Of a stretch of 64,000 nt of DNA, positions 10,440 through 21,070 are shown one piece after another. Positions within the stretch are counted from its first letter, which is position 1; each line of letters starts with the position of its first letter. The notes under the pieces are model-generated. The model was not told where the DNA came from. It saw only the letters and a list, made by a program, of their open reading frames with translations, and ran no database searches. The position numbers and the translations under genes were made by a program. The stretch covers positions 806,001 through 870,000 of the forward strand of contig JAGMUV010000021.1 in the NCBI GenBank assembly GCA_020744425.1, read 5' to 3'. Source of the stretch: Dactylonectria macrodidyma (taxonomy: Eukaryota; Ascomycota; Sordariomycetes; Hypocreales; Nectriaceae).

Positions 10440-11305
10440 TAAATACTCAAATGATAGTTCACCATTGAACAGACACCGGGCTTACTATAGTACTATGAAC
10501 ACTTAAAATGGCTGCTTTAGCATTAGCTGCATCGAGATCAACTCCATAGAAAGGTAAATGCTAAGACTACTTAACTGGGGTTTAAAAATTTCGGTAGAGG
10601 ATTTATGTAGAGAGGTTGATCCATTCATATCTTATTTTCGAACAGACATACTAAATCACTCTATTGAGGCTGGGGATGTTAATAGGACAAAATACATGGG
10701 TGGGACTAGTATTTAGGCATATAGTCGACGATCTACCCCATGTGGTAAGACGAGCCGCTGGTAACGTGGCTAGGCACTCAATAGCTATAGAGATTTAACT
10801 TCCGTACAGATTAAAGGCAAAGTAGGTACTTATAGACTATAGTATTTATTTATTGATCGAGCGTACAGACCTCCTGGCTAATCTCTTATAGGAGAAGCCG
10901 GGAAACAAATAAAACAAAAAGACCTGCAGTAAGACCTTGATTGGGACTTAACTCCACATATCCTTCATCCTAATGTGTTAATTAGACGCCCCCAAGGCTA
11001 ACACAACCTGGCCACCAATACCAAGCGACAGGTACACCCACCCAATTTACTCTCAGTCCAGGGCGTACTTAAAGCTCTTCTCGTGGACTAGTCTCGTCCT
11101 GCATATATAGTGAATCTTCCAATCGCTTAGATCGCAACCAGCCTGCTAGCCCGTAACGCGCAATGCTCCCCGGGCCATAAGAGTCGCGTAAGTCTGATTT
11201 AATCAATCAACCAACTACCCGAACCAATATTCTAAGATCTATGGTCTAAATAGCGGACAGTAAATTCACTTGCCGCAGAGACTATTGTTCTCTATGCGAT
11301 CGTCC
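10440..11305. other. AT-rich, gene-free stretch
   Basis: Low-GC sequence with frequent stop codons in all frames, consistent with an old mutated repeat. No specific element could be identified. Confidence 0.5.
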
Positions 11306-12311
11306 CTAGCCTCTTATCCACACGTGCTTGTTCTGCTCAGCGAAGTCACGAAACTTCCCTGGTGGTTTCCCCGTCATTTCCTCAACTACATTGTTAAGGC
11401 GGTCCTCGCTACCTTTCTTGATGTCTGTATCTAATGAACTCACCATCTGTGCGTAGTCTCGTGGCATACCGAAGACAGAGCGCCGTTCATCCAGCTCTTC
11501 AGCGGATATATCCTTGTGCACAATCTTTCGACCCACCACCTCGGTTAAGATATCAGCAATCTATAACCAAGTATTAGGTTAATAATTTGAATATAAACTA
11601 AGGTGAAGAGTGCTCACTTGATTATAGGAGAGTAGCTCCGGACCGAGCAGCAGGTATTCACTATTTGGCGCTTCGTCCTGCGTAAGTAGCTCAAACGCAC
11701 AGGCCGCGATGTCAACGGTAGAAATCCAAGGGATTTTGCCTTCCCCCGTAGCCGAATAAAAGGAATTCTCTTCCTGGATTGACTTCACGTGCCATGGCTG
11801 CTCGGCGAGGTTCTCTGCAGTCGGTCAGCAAGGTGAGTCGAATTTTCCCAGATAAACAGAAGTACTCACGCTGGAACCATGTGGGCCTAAGGGACGCCCA
11901 CTCAACCTGGCCGGCAGCTCCCAGTTGCTCTAGATATGCATGCACGCGCCCAATAGCTAGGCCGTTGATATCGGGATCCAGCCGAGTCCCGCTCAGAAGA
12001 ACAAATCTCTTCACACCCTTCGATCGCGCCATGTCGATGAAAGCCTGCATCGGCGGAAGCATATCCAAGAACTGAGGTGCCACAAGGTACACGCTGCAAG
12101 GGTTCGATTTCTCCAAGGCCGAGCTCCATGTCGTTTGGTTCTCCCAATCGAAGGCGACTGACTTGATATTCGTAGCAACCGGCTCGGTAGTGAATTCACC
12201 GTTTCGTGACGCTTTAAATGTCGGGATGGACGTGTCCTTGAAAAGCGCAGTGAGCTTCCGACCAACTTTGCCGGTACCGCCGATCAGCAACACTGCTTTT
12301 GAAGACTCCAT
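11306..12311 (-). CDS. NAD(P)-binding reductase of the EasG/NmrA type (festuclavine dehydrogenase-like)
   Basis: Three exons, complement(11306..11560, 11618..11814, 11870..12311), give 297 aa, the usual length of the family. The N-terminal Rossmann motif is LLIGGTGKVGRKL (residues 9-21). RPTWFQQNLAEQ is created across the first splice and is followed by SATGEGKIPWISTVDIAACA and YLLLGPELLSYNQIADIL, the segments that align with ergot-alkaloid EasG/FgaFS proteins and related NmrA-like reductases. Both introns have GTGAGT or GTGAGC donors and CAG or TAG acceptors. No other ergot-type gene is nearby, so a role in indole alkaloid synthesis should not be assumed; a generic NADPH-dependent imine or carbonyl reductase is safer. 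The frame is intact. Confidence 0.85.
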
Positions 12312-12859
12312 CTTAAACTTTCAAGTTTTATTACGAAAGAGAAGTGAGATGATTCGAAGCTATGAAGCTTCTAAAATATAAGTAGAGAGTGGAAAGGGAT
12401 TAGGTAATCCCTCTGGAACCTCAAGTCAAAAGATGGCACGGTCGAGAGAAAGAGGAGGAGAGACATGTTCAAGTAGATTGGGAACAAAGTGAAGAAGACC
12501 TGGTGATACCAATTATAAATCAAGCTTTATAGTCAAAGATTATGAATCAACCTCGCGGATCCGTCTCAGACGGAAACATTTGTTATTGTCTAACATGGAT
12601 CACTGCCGAATGAGCCCTAAATAATTGAAATGCGTTATTTTTGATCGCACCAGTGGCACACGTTGGTCCATGCAGACTCCACATATAGCCCACCGCGCAT
12701 CTTTACGAAGTAACGAGATGCCCCCAGCCCACCGGCGTCACCTTGTGGGCACCGGTTGCCGTTGTTGCTGCGTGTAAGGATATTGGGAATTGCATTCAAA
12801 GGCCGAAAAAAATTCGAGAATCGGAAAAATAGATTGACGACATCGCCTCTTAGCTCTCA
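12312..12859. other. Upstream region of the EasG-like gene
   Basis: No coding sequence recognised. This is probably promoter DNA of the minus-strand reductase gene followed by unannotated spacer. Confidence 0.45.
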
Positions 12860-13144
12860 TACGCCGAGTCAACATACGTGGAGACGGTTATCGACCCTCA
12901 CGAGTTGACAATTCGTCCACAAGGTCAGGTGTCACGGAAAAACTACTGTGCCATACATGAACCCAGCACCTGGATTCCAGAGACGGGATTATTACGGCAA
13001 CTTATCCATTGGATTTGCCAGTATGTTGACCAATTCAGCACGCCACTTAACCAGCGGCAATGCACCTCCACTACTATCTAAAATACTAGCAGTATCTCCA
13101 TTGAGCAGATCCGCTGTTGCATCGGATAGGAAGGGTGCATTGTG
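12860..13144 (+). pseudogene. Possible fragment of a BAHD/trichothecene-type acyltransferase
   Basis: A forward frame reads MNPAPGFQRRDYYGNLSIGF, then LTSGNAPPLLSKI and SRSAVASD. Many fungal HXXXD acyltransferases carry a region 'LNPPLPxDYxGN' followed by an A(I)RxAVxxxD helix. In a neighbouring frame just upstream, RRVNIRGDGYR fits the expected VDxRxR strand. Frames are mixed and neither the HXXXD nor DFGWG motif is present. Tentative; it rests on one conserved block only. Confidence 0.3.
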
Positions 13145-14016
13145 ATATGAATAGAAGCGCTTGATTTCTAGCTATTTGAAGGGCCTAAATCAACCCTTAT
13201 ATACATGAAGGGAAAGACGGTCTCGTGACCTAAGTCGGGGATCCGAGCCTTCAGGGGCTCGAGCCTGTGGCCTGTCATGAGGGCACAAAAAGCAAATATG
13301 ATCCTAGAGTCTGATGATAGTTGTGACATCCGCTTTATATGAGGCTCTAAATATTGAATTACTGCGGCACGGGCACGGAGCGCCTCTGGTATAATTGGAT
13401 CCCAGTTGTACCGTGTCAAATTCCCTCCGACACTTGCAACTCAACCTTGACAAAAGCCTCTATCAGCTTCCAGTAGATCTGTAAGTCGATGACGAAATAA
13501 TTCGTTGCGATAGATAATGACGGTCGGCGGGAAGGACCCGTAACCCGAGGCTGAACATAGATATATCACGAGTGTTGTTGGATTGCGCAGGGGTGCTGAG
13601 TGTATTTGATGAGAAGCAGTTCTTATTGTAATGATTGTAATTATTCTTGATTAAGTTATTATAATCGAAATGACAGGACCTTTAAGACCTTATATCTTTG
13701 AGTGATCCCATCTAGGACTTTGAACCTTAATTATAGGACCTCAAACTTTTCATCTTGGTCCTGAAGTTAAGGGGGGGCTCTCAGTTATTCTAATACTGAG
13801 TAAGAGGAAACAGACTCTTAATTCTTGTAACTGATACCTTTGAGGGCTCTTTATATAGCCAATTTGATAAATAAGATGCTGAATCTACCGTAAGAGGGTT
13901 CTTTTGTAGTCTAACCATCGTCAAACCAGATGGTTAAAATAGCGGTCTGACTAGCTCTAGTCAGACTACAGTATGTTAGTCCAATGACTAATCGGTTACC
14001 TTGTGTGACATGATGT
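13145..14016. other. Intergenic, partly AT-rich
   Basis: An 83-codon minus-strand frame at 13168-13419 (EALRARAAVIQYLEPHIKRM) looks mildly protein-like but has no recognised domain. From about 13600 to 13980 the DNA is AT-rich with many stops. No RNA gene seen. Confidence 0.4.
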
Positions 14017-14986
14017 CTAGTCCTGGACTTTGATTATCACCTTGCCCACGTGCTTGCCTGAGTACAAATACTCAAACGCGGCCTTCGACTCCTTGAATGA
14101 GAATACTCGATCGATGAGAGGGGCGAGAGAGACCTTCTTCTCTTCCAAAAACTGGTTTAGCCGTAGGTAGTCCTCCTTAGAGCCCACATAAATGCCCCTG
14201 GGTTAAATCATTGCTGGTAAGTTGTTTGGTTCCGCGATATAAATCTCTACATTTTGACCAGAGTGGCAACTTACTGTATCTTAGCAGTCTTCAGCATCAG
14301 GCCCATGATGGAATTCGGCTCCCAGCTACTCGAGTGGCCGGCCAAGAATCCAACCAATGACACGGTGCCGCCCCTGCGGCGCAAGAAGCTAATGTCTGTG
14401 GGAATGGATGCCGGGCCGGTATTGTTGACGACTACATCGACGCCTTCACCGTTTGTCAGGCGTTGAATCTCTGCTCCTTGGTCAGGCGTCGTCTTGTAGT
14501 TGATACCGCGGACTTGAGGGCTAAGCTTCTTGATCGCTTCAAGCTTGTCATCGGACGAGGAAGTGATGATGGGCTGGATACCCGCCGCTTTGCAAATCAG
14601 GAGAGCGAACATACTAACGCCCCCCGTGCCTGTATATTCCCGTCAGTGAATGAGCTGAGGTGTGGCGGGTAAGAAGTCAAACCTTGGAGAAGGGCACTAG
14701 TCGGTCTGCGTACCAAAACCGGGGAATTCAATGACGTCCACGCAGTTACCCCGGCGCAGGTGATCGTGGCGGCCTGTTGTTCGGTGCAGCAGTGTCAGCC
14801 CGACTAGGTGAACGGGATGGTGCTGAGGTTTGGCTGGATTTCAATGACTAACCTCCTCCCACGACAGATGCTTGGGGAGCTGGACCAGCGGCTTATCTTC
14901 AAAGACGGCGTATTTGCGAAGAACGCCAGAAGCCTCCCCACCGAGGGCGTGTGGTTGCGTATTTTCATCACCAGTCAAATTACCCA
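14017..14986 (-). pseudogene. Zinc-type alcohol dehydrogenase/quinone oxidoreductase, N-terminus lost at a transposon
   Basis: Four exons can be followed on the minus strand: 14853..14986, 14684-14773 (approximate borders 14683..14773), 14275..14629 and 14017..14197, with plausible splice sites. They encode KPLVQLPKHLSWEE, LLQGTGGVSMFALLICKAAG (the Rossmann GTGGVS), KLSPQVRGINYKTTPD, GGTVSLVGFLAG, GIYVGSKEDYLRLNQFLEEK and FEYLYSGKHVGKVIIKV before a stop. This is the cofactor-binding and C-terminal part of a medium-chain dehydrogenase. The N-terminal 80-100 residues are absent: the frame runs straight into the end of the Fot1-like element at 14989, and DNA beyond the other end of that element does not continue the gene. 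Not functional. Confidence 0.75.
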
Positions 14987-14988
14987 TA

Positions 14989-16847
14989 ACGTACATGATA
15001 AGCGAGTCGGAAATACAAGCGAGTCGGAAAAAATCCCACACGATTAAAATAAAAACTTCAATAAAAACATAACAACAACTTCAATCAATTAAAACTAATC
15101 GCTATCCTCTTCTTCAGAAGTCTCAATTATAACTTGACAGGTCCTTATGTTATAACCCGCCTTTCCGCAATTTCCACAGCGCCTTTCCCTCAGCATCGCC
15201 GACCTCCCTCGACCACCACTTCTCGACGATTCAGCTACTACCTATGCATTAACATCTCTCTGATCTTTCTCACCCCTTCCCTCATCTAGAGTCATCTTCC
15301 CTCCTTTACGTAGGCGGGTTCTTTTCGCTCTGCGCCGCTTGCTAAGAGTCTCATTTGCCTGTCGAAGGATCTGGACTTCAGACTTCAATAAGGCGTTCTG
15401 ATGCATTATCGCCTTCGTTCCCTTTAAAAGTGACTTAAGCGCCTCAAGAATTGATACTGGAGAGCTGCTCTGATGTCTTCTCATTCGTCTTTCGAAGTAT
15501 TCAGACTGAGAGCTAGCCTTAAGCACAGTCTTTAGGGTCTTCGAGACCCAAGGGTCAGGGAGGCTGATCTCCTCCTCAACCGGTGTTGGAGTCCGTAGCT
15601 GCACATCAAGCTTCAATATGACATTTTCTGGGTTCAAGGGAACAAGTCCGGCCCCTCGAAAACCTCCCTTAATATTACTCTTTATTATAGCGGCTTTATG
15701 AGCAGCGTAGAAGGCTGAGAAGAACTCGGTCTTTGAAACGTGAGTTATAGAGCATCTGATTAATTGCTCAATTGCTCGACTATAAGCTATTTTAAGCGGC
15801 CCAAAGCACCCGACATCAAGAGGCTGAAGCAGGTGAGATGAATGAGGCGGCATATAAAGCGTAATAATGTGGTTCTCTTTATAATATTTCTCAAAGTCGA
15901 CGGAGTGGTGACTTTCATGCCCATCGAGGATTAGAAGACGATAGCGACCGGTCAATCGATTCTTTATATGCCGATCAAAGTGCTTAAGCCACTCAAGACC
16001 TGTCTTATTATCGGCCCAGCCATTTGGAGTTGTTGCAATAGCCCAATCACCCGGGAGGTTGCTTTCCCAGTACCAGCTAGCGAGGCGATATTGGCCCGCA
16101 ACCACGATGAACAGCTGGATCGCCCAGCCTTCTGCATTAATCGCCTAAATGACCATAACCCATTCCCAGTTTCCAGGCTGGACTGATTTCGGGTTTCCAC
16201 GCCTATCTACGCCTATGACGACCATTCCGCTTGCGATTATGCCCATCATAAAGCTGGTCTCATCAAAGTTGTAGATATCAGCTAGGTCAATACCATATTT
16301 CGCGATTGTGTTCTCCACGAGCCTGAACCACTCGCGAATAATAGTCAGATCTTCGCATTTAGCTCTTTGATAGTCGTGTTTACGAAAAAAACGCGTCTTA
16401 AGCTCTTAGTGTCGCCCAACGAAGTTAGAAGCCCAGCGCTTGCCGACAGGTGACGCGTCGCGGTCGGCGAGCAGTCGGTTGGCCATTTCTTCAACACCAC
16501 GCAGCCGCGGGGGAAACCCTCGCGAATCCAGGTCGAGAATGAATTGAACAATGATCTGTTCCTCGAGGTCGGTTAGTCGACGCGAAGTAGGGATAATATC
16601 GCCTCGAGAAGGTTTGCCATGATGTCGGTCATAGAGGGTACTAGGCGGGACTTTATATAATATTGCAGTAGGGTAGATGCGTAATTTTGGATCATTTTGA
16701 AGAGCCTGAAGGGCAAGGATGATATTTGCCTCTTTGCTTGACTGTGACATATTTGGTGGTTGAGAAACGATTGATTGAATAAAAAGAAGGAGAGTTGAGG
16801 GACTTTTTCCAACTCGCTTGTATTTCCGACTCGCTTATCATGTACGT
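14989..16847 (-). mobile_element. Complete Fot1/pogo-type DNA transposon, 1859 bp
   Basis: Both ends carry the same inverted sequence: ACGTACATGATAAGCGAGTC continues with a nearly repeated GAAATACAAGCGAGT block, and its reverse complement ends at 16847. TA flanks both ends (14987-14988 and 16848-16849), as expected for Tc1/mariner-pogo insertion. The length and the internal minus-strand transposase fit the Fot1 group. Within the TIR the word GCGAGTYGG occurs twice, giving a short direct sub-repeat. Confidence 0.85.
15242..16750 (-). pseudogene. Fot1/pogo-like transposase with internal stops
   Basis: Domains in order on the minus strand: an N-terminal helix-turn-helix starting MSQSSKEANIILALQALQND with the psq-like YKVPPSTLYDRHHG, a CENP-B-type HTH (LTDLEEQIIVQFILDLDSRG ... 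MANRLL), then the DDE core with NFDETSF, LLILDGHESHHSVDF and MPPHSSHLLQPLDVGCFGPL, and a basic coiled tail. Two in-frame stops interrupt it, near 16407 and 16145, both readable as CAA/CAG changed to TAA/TAG. The transposase is therefore probably inactive, although a few reversions would restore the frame. Confidence 0.8.
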
Positions 16848-16849
16848 TA

Positions 16850-17060
16850 TATGTATTTATTATAGCTATGTCGCTCTTTTATAATTACTAGTAAAGAACT
16901 GAATAATTAAAAAGTTATAAAAATAATTATAATAAGACTTGAAGCGTTGATCTATCAATCGATGGAAGTAAATTATGCTGCATCCACTGTTCTGGTTTTC
17001 TATGTAGTTAAATTCTGCCTGTCCTTCTGCCTTCAATTTTTCAGACTTGCATCTCACTCC
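16850..17060. other. AT-rich spacer
   Basis: Low-GC DNA between the transposon and the next gene. It does not encode the missing N-terminus of the dehydrogenase. Confidence 0.5.
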
Positions 17061-18091
17061 TCACTTCTCTCCCAAGTGGCACCTCAGATAGGTGTTGTCT
17101 GATTCAACGGACGGGCTTTGCACAATAATATCAATCCTCTTGAAATGCTTATTGAACCACGCAATGCACTGATCCTCGGCTTTGGCGGCCTGGCTTGCAA
17201 CCTCAAGGGATTTCAAATCACCACGTACAGCGAACCCGTGAGCGCAGTTCTCATAAAGTATGACCTCGCCCTTGGCGGACTCCGGCTTTGCTTCTACAAT
17301 GGCGCGGATTTGCTCGGCTTGGTCCGGGGAAATATGATTATCGAGGTCGCCGAGGGCAAATGACACGGGCAACGTCAACTTCTCGATATCGCCGGGTATC
17401 CCGACCCAGCTTGGGTGCCCCGTAAACGCCGCATCGATAAGCGGCCTGGTGTCCGAGGTATCGTTACCAGCGGCTAGGACGACGGTGTGCTTGCCGCCCC
17501 AACAGAAGCCCGCCACCCGATGGGCAGGATAGTTCCCTCATTTTGGCGCAGCTGCTCAAAGTAACCCTTCACGGCCGGGAAGGACGTGCTGAAACGATTG
17601 CGTATCATAAACGGGATAAAGGCCCACATGACGCATATCAGTTGATACCTTGTTAAAGTCTTGTCAGTGTAACTAACTCCATATCATCTATCTTCATAGA
17701 GGACCCTCACGGCTTCGATAGATAGTTGCCTGGTGCTATAAGAGCTCTCATCGTCTCAAGCATCCAAACTGGGATAGCCTGGCCTGCGACATTATCAGAA
17801 ACATGTTCCACGGAGTCCTCGTCGTCTTTTGACGAGCTCGAGAGGCGGCTTACCGTGCATAAAGTCTGGTAGGATCACCTTATAATCGCCCTTGTCCGCA
17901 TAGTGGTCAGCCAAAATGCGGCTGTTAATGAATTCCCAGCCAAAAATATCCGGGATGATGACAATAATGCCCTTCACCTGTCGGCCGCCGGTTGGTTCCG
18001 TGACATAGGCATTCAGGCCGTGGAGCCTCATTGCTTGGCCGCGGGGCTCTCCAGCATGGACAGCCCCGCGGAAGCATTCAGGGCACGACAT
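17061..18091 (-). pseudogene. Dienelactone hydrolase family protein with a single frameshift
   Basis: Three exons can be traced: 17854..18091 (MSCPECFRGAVHAGEPRG, then VKGIIVIIPDIFGWEFINSR), 17711..17783, and 17648 down to 17061. Two introns have GTAAGC and GTGAGG donors. In the third exon, KGYFEQLRQNEGTILPIG is followed one base out of frame by VAGFCWGGKHTVVLA, the nucleophile motif G-x-C-x-G of dienelactone hydrolases. ENCAHGFAVRGD supplies the catalytic His. One missing G near 17517 breaks the gene at its active-site motif. Everything else is well preserved, so this is either a recent mutation or a sequencing error. The family hydrolyses dienelactones or related esters in the cytosol. Confidence 0.75.
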
Positions 18092-18237
18092 ACTTTGAGT
18101 ATTGGCTTCGGGATTTGCGCACGCCGCTGCGGAATGGATGGTTCCGAATTGTTTCACGTCGGGATTGTTAAGTTTTAATGTGAGGTACAAGGCTGGAATT
18201 GCACTTGGCTCGTTTCAGGGTTGTTCTCTTTTCAATT

Positions 18238-18735
18238 CTAAATCAGCGACTCCCTCTCATAATAGGGGATGGCTGAACCTAAAATGCTTCCGGGATCCAA
18301 CTTCGGAGTTTGGGCCGGTCCGCGGGTCACGATGTGCATTAGCGCCAGGGGCCCAACCGATGTCATTACTGTCCCTCGGGCCCCATTAACCAGGCCTGCT
18401 GGCTGCAAGATGTTCTGGGTTAGCATGAGACGAGCACCAATACATACTGGAAACTGGCCAGCCAGGTTGCCAGCTTGTTCAGATGTTGCCTTGTTAGCGC
18501 CATTACCAATGTTCTTCCCATGACTTGCATTGCTGGGTGCTTCAGACGGGCGAGGTGCTCGTAGTTATACTCGTTTACACGAGCTTTCTTGCTATAGATA
18601 CGAAGAGCAGCGTCAAACGTATCTACCTCAGGAAGTGTGTATGGGTCACATGCCTCTGTAAATGACTGTGTCTCGGATAGTGGAGACACATGCCTGTAAT
18701 CGTTCCTTAGGATACTCCGGAATGCACTAAAATCA
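18238..18735 (-). pseudogene. PIF1-type (Helitron) DNA helicase fragment
   Basis: Minus-strand coding relic: FDAALRIYSKKARVNEYNYE, HLARLKHPAMQV, then in another frame FPVCIGARLMLTQNILQPAG followed by LVNGARGTV. The order 'alriy..N..l..l..p....GARvMLt.N....gLvNGarGtv' is diagnostic of the C-terminal part of PIF1-like helicases carried by fungal Helitrons. At least one frameshift lies near 18470. No Helitron ends (TC...CTRR) were found close by. Dead fragment. Confidence 0.7.
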
Positions 18736-19677
18736 CCCTAGCAACTGCAGCACGTAGAATTACATAAAGCTAGCTAGGTCGGGGGCTCTAGGGGCGGTTT
18801 AATTCAATCGCTCGTTATGTCATTACCTTGCCCATTTGCACACACAGACCCTGTCAATCTATGAAGGTGGCCGATGACAAAGCTATCAGTGTGAGAGCCA
18901 TGAGCCAATGTCGCCGACCTGGTGTTTGAAAATTAATTATGCCTTGATCAGAATGATTACAGAGCTTTCCTCTGTGCCTCGTCCGCGTCTCCAAATATTA
19001 CGCACCCTGACCCGGGATGTGTGCTGGGGAATGTCTCTCAAATCCTCCGCGGAGGGTTTTGGAAATCCGCTTGGGCGCCAGTCGGGCTTAAAAATAGCCC
19101 GGGAACCGGAGAGATTATTAATCACGATACCGGACCGAGATGCCAGCAGCCTTAGACAATCGGCAAGATTACTATTTATTTTAGCAGTTATTCCCAAGTG
19201 TTTTTAGAGTTGTGGACCTGCCTCAGTATAACTCAAGACTAAGAAATTCAAGTTTCTTTTTGTGTGGCTTTGGATTTACTAAGTAACGTCTTCCCCCCCG
19301 AACTTCCCTTTCGCTATTTTCCCGGCTTTATCTGTCTTTTACAATAACGACCACCGCTCACATGCCTATGCGCGTGTCAGAGATTACGTATGTTATTCGG
19401 AACCATAACGTAAGACAGTCTGAACCCCTGGCTTATCCCTGCTAGCCCTAGTGACACAGTCAATTTAGTTAAGTTCCTCCACAAAGCACCAGGCTACACA
19501 GATAACAGCAAAGATTACAGTTTTACATAACGGCGATAGTTTGAATACATCCAGTGTTATGTGACATAGCATCTTATTAATTCAATACAAAGCTTCTAGC
19601 TGCACTTCTACATGCCGTATCCATCTTTACATGCTACCACCACTGCTATCTAGATTGCTCAAAGTACAATATTTTAG
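18736..19677. other. Intergenic, no gene seen
   Basis: Contains one copy of the 27-bp palindromic motif described separately (19040-19066). Other frames lack support. Confidence 0.45.
19040..19066 (+). promoter_or_regulatory. CCTCCGCGGAGG palindrome with GGTTTTGGAAAT tail (copy 1 of 3)
   Basis: The motif reads AAATCCTCCGCGGAGGGTTT followed by TGGAAAT. The same 27-bp pattern recurs at 21224 and 48705 with two or three differences, while flanking DNA is unrelated. The core TCCGCGGA equals the yeast pleiotropic drug response element. No promoter role is evident for this copy. Confidence 0.5.
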
Positions 19678-20660
19678 CCTCTCTTGAAGATCAAGCGCTT
19701 GACTTCCTTGGTTAGGCTAATCCCTCCCTCGACCGGACTGTCAAGATCTTCCTCCATCTAATTGCATTAAGGAGCCATACTATAGAGGCGTTTGTTCCAT
19801 ATTAGATATACTCTCCCTAGCCAAGAGCCGGCTTCTTGGTTGTAACTTCCTGCACGACTAGTCGCGCGAATTCTTCAGCTTTCATCCTATCTCGCAGATG
19901 AAGGCAGGATATTTCCTGCAAGCCCGATTCAGCATCAATGTAAAGACTTTCGGGGGCGAAGGGCGCCTTGTTGGGCGGAATGATTTTCGTTGCGACTATT
20001 CCCATGAATAGAGTCATAACTTTGATGCCCAGGGGTGATAGTCCAATCCGCAAGGTGTCAGAATAGGACGATATAGCAGCCTTGGAGCTATTGTACTGAG
20101 CAGTAAACAGATAGCGAAGTCGGGCTACAACTGATGCAAGATTGATGATGGTGGGTAGTGCAGTCGAGCCAGAGACCGAGGCAAGTAGAAGTGGCGTGAA
20201 GGCTGGGATCATATTAAATACACCGAAGACATTAGTGTTAAACATGTTGCGGGCTTCATCTGGGTCGGCTTCAATCGCAGGAGCCTCGTACACTTGGGTT
20301 GTTAGCGCTCGAACAGGTTTGGAGTCCTGATGGAATCGCCCACTCAAGCAAGCGTTGTTGAAGAGGATGTCCAGCTTTCCTTTAGTACGCTTGGTGATCT
20401 CAGTCTTTAGGGCAGAGATGCTTTCTGGCCGCGTCAAATTACGTGCCAGCGTCTCGATGCCTTTCTTAAGCAGAGCCAGCGATTTCGTAGATCGAGCTGC
20501 GGCAAAGACTCGAAACCCTCGAGATGCGAACTCGAGAGCGAGAGCATGGTCGGCTCCTCCATCTGACACAAGCGGGCGAGTGGTTAGTTCAGTAGGAAAA
20601 CGAAACTAGAAAGTGAGAAACGACGAACCCGGTGATGAGGACGGTACGCTGGGGTGGCAT
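19678..20660 (-). pseudogene. Short-chain dehydrogenase (AYR1-like) with RIP-type stops
   Basis: A first exon starting MPPQRTVLITG (ATG at 20658-20660) precedes an intron-like stretch with a CTAAC branch site; the main frame then carries LEFASRGFRVFAAARSTKSL, LDILFNNA, AQYNSSKAAISSY (active-site YxxxK) and KAPFAPESLY. It stops after TTKKPALG at 19817. Similarity continues past that stop (GEYI, NASIVWLLNAIRWRKI, KEVKRLIFKR) with further stops that correspond to Gln or Trp codons, that is CAG to TAG and TGG to TAA. The related fragment at 54707-55065 reads through these positions as GQGEHIWLGSNAYVIWLLNA. The splice junction between the first exon and SDGGADH is also not clean. Probably an inactivated NADPH-dependent reductase. 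Confidence 0.65.
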
Positions 20661-20869
20661 TTTGAGGGTTGTAGTCAAGGTAAGAGTCTAGTGTCCGTAG
20701 CTGCAGAGCTTGAATTTGGACTTGACTTGCAATCGGCCTTAACCTGCCTCTATTTATCGAATTGGCCTTAACTACCTCTATAGGTACGTTCAACTTTATT
20801 TAGGTACCTAGGTAGCCTACACATACCAACCCAGCTGCCATGGCTCGGCCAGGTCTTCCTCTGTCGGAG

Positions 20870-21070
20870 TCGTTGTGGGACGATCTGGCGTGCCATCGCC
20901 ACCGGAATCGGATGATGGTTAGTGTGGTGTTCAAGGCACCAGTGGCGTTGCTGGGGCACTGGCTGAAGATGGGGTTCGGCTGGTCCTGGGTCGTGCAGAC
21001 ATCCTGAGCGGCGGCCGTCTGCATGTAGAAGCCGGAAGGGACCAGCAGGGCCACGAGGGATACCTGAGCC
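20870..21070 (-). pseudogene. Remnant of a small secreted-type protein, unknown
   Basis: A minus-strand frame reads AYLAQVSLVALLVPSGFYMQ, then TAAAQDVCTTQDQPNPIFSQ and NATGALNTTLTI, suggesting a hydrophobic leader followed by a short Cys-containing region with N-glycosylation sequons. The apparent continuation (IPVAMARQIVPQ) lies in a different frame. No clear ATG is in frame with the leader. I do not recognise the family. Confidence 0.3.

Noticed and set aside
11306..12311. Ergot alkaloid gene cluster
   Set aside because: Only one EasG-like gene is present; no dimethylallyltryptophan synthase, EasA or other cluster member was seen in the window.
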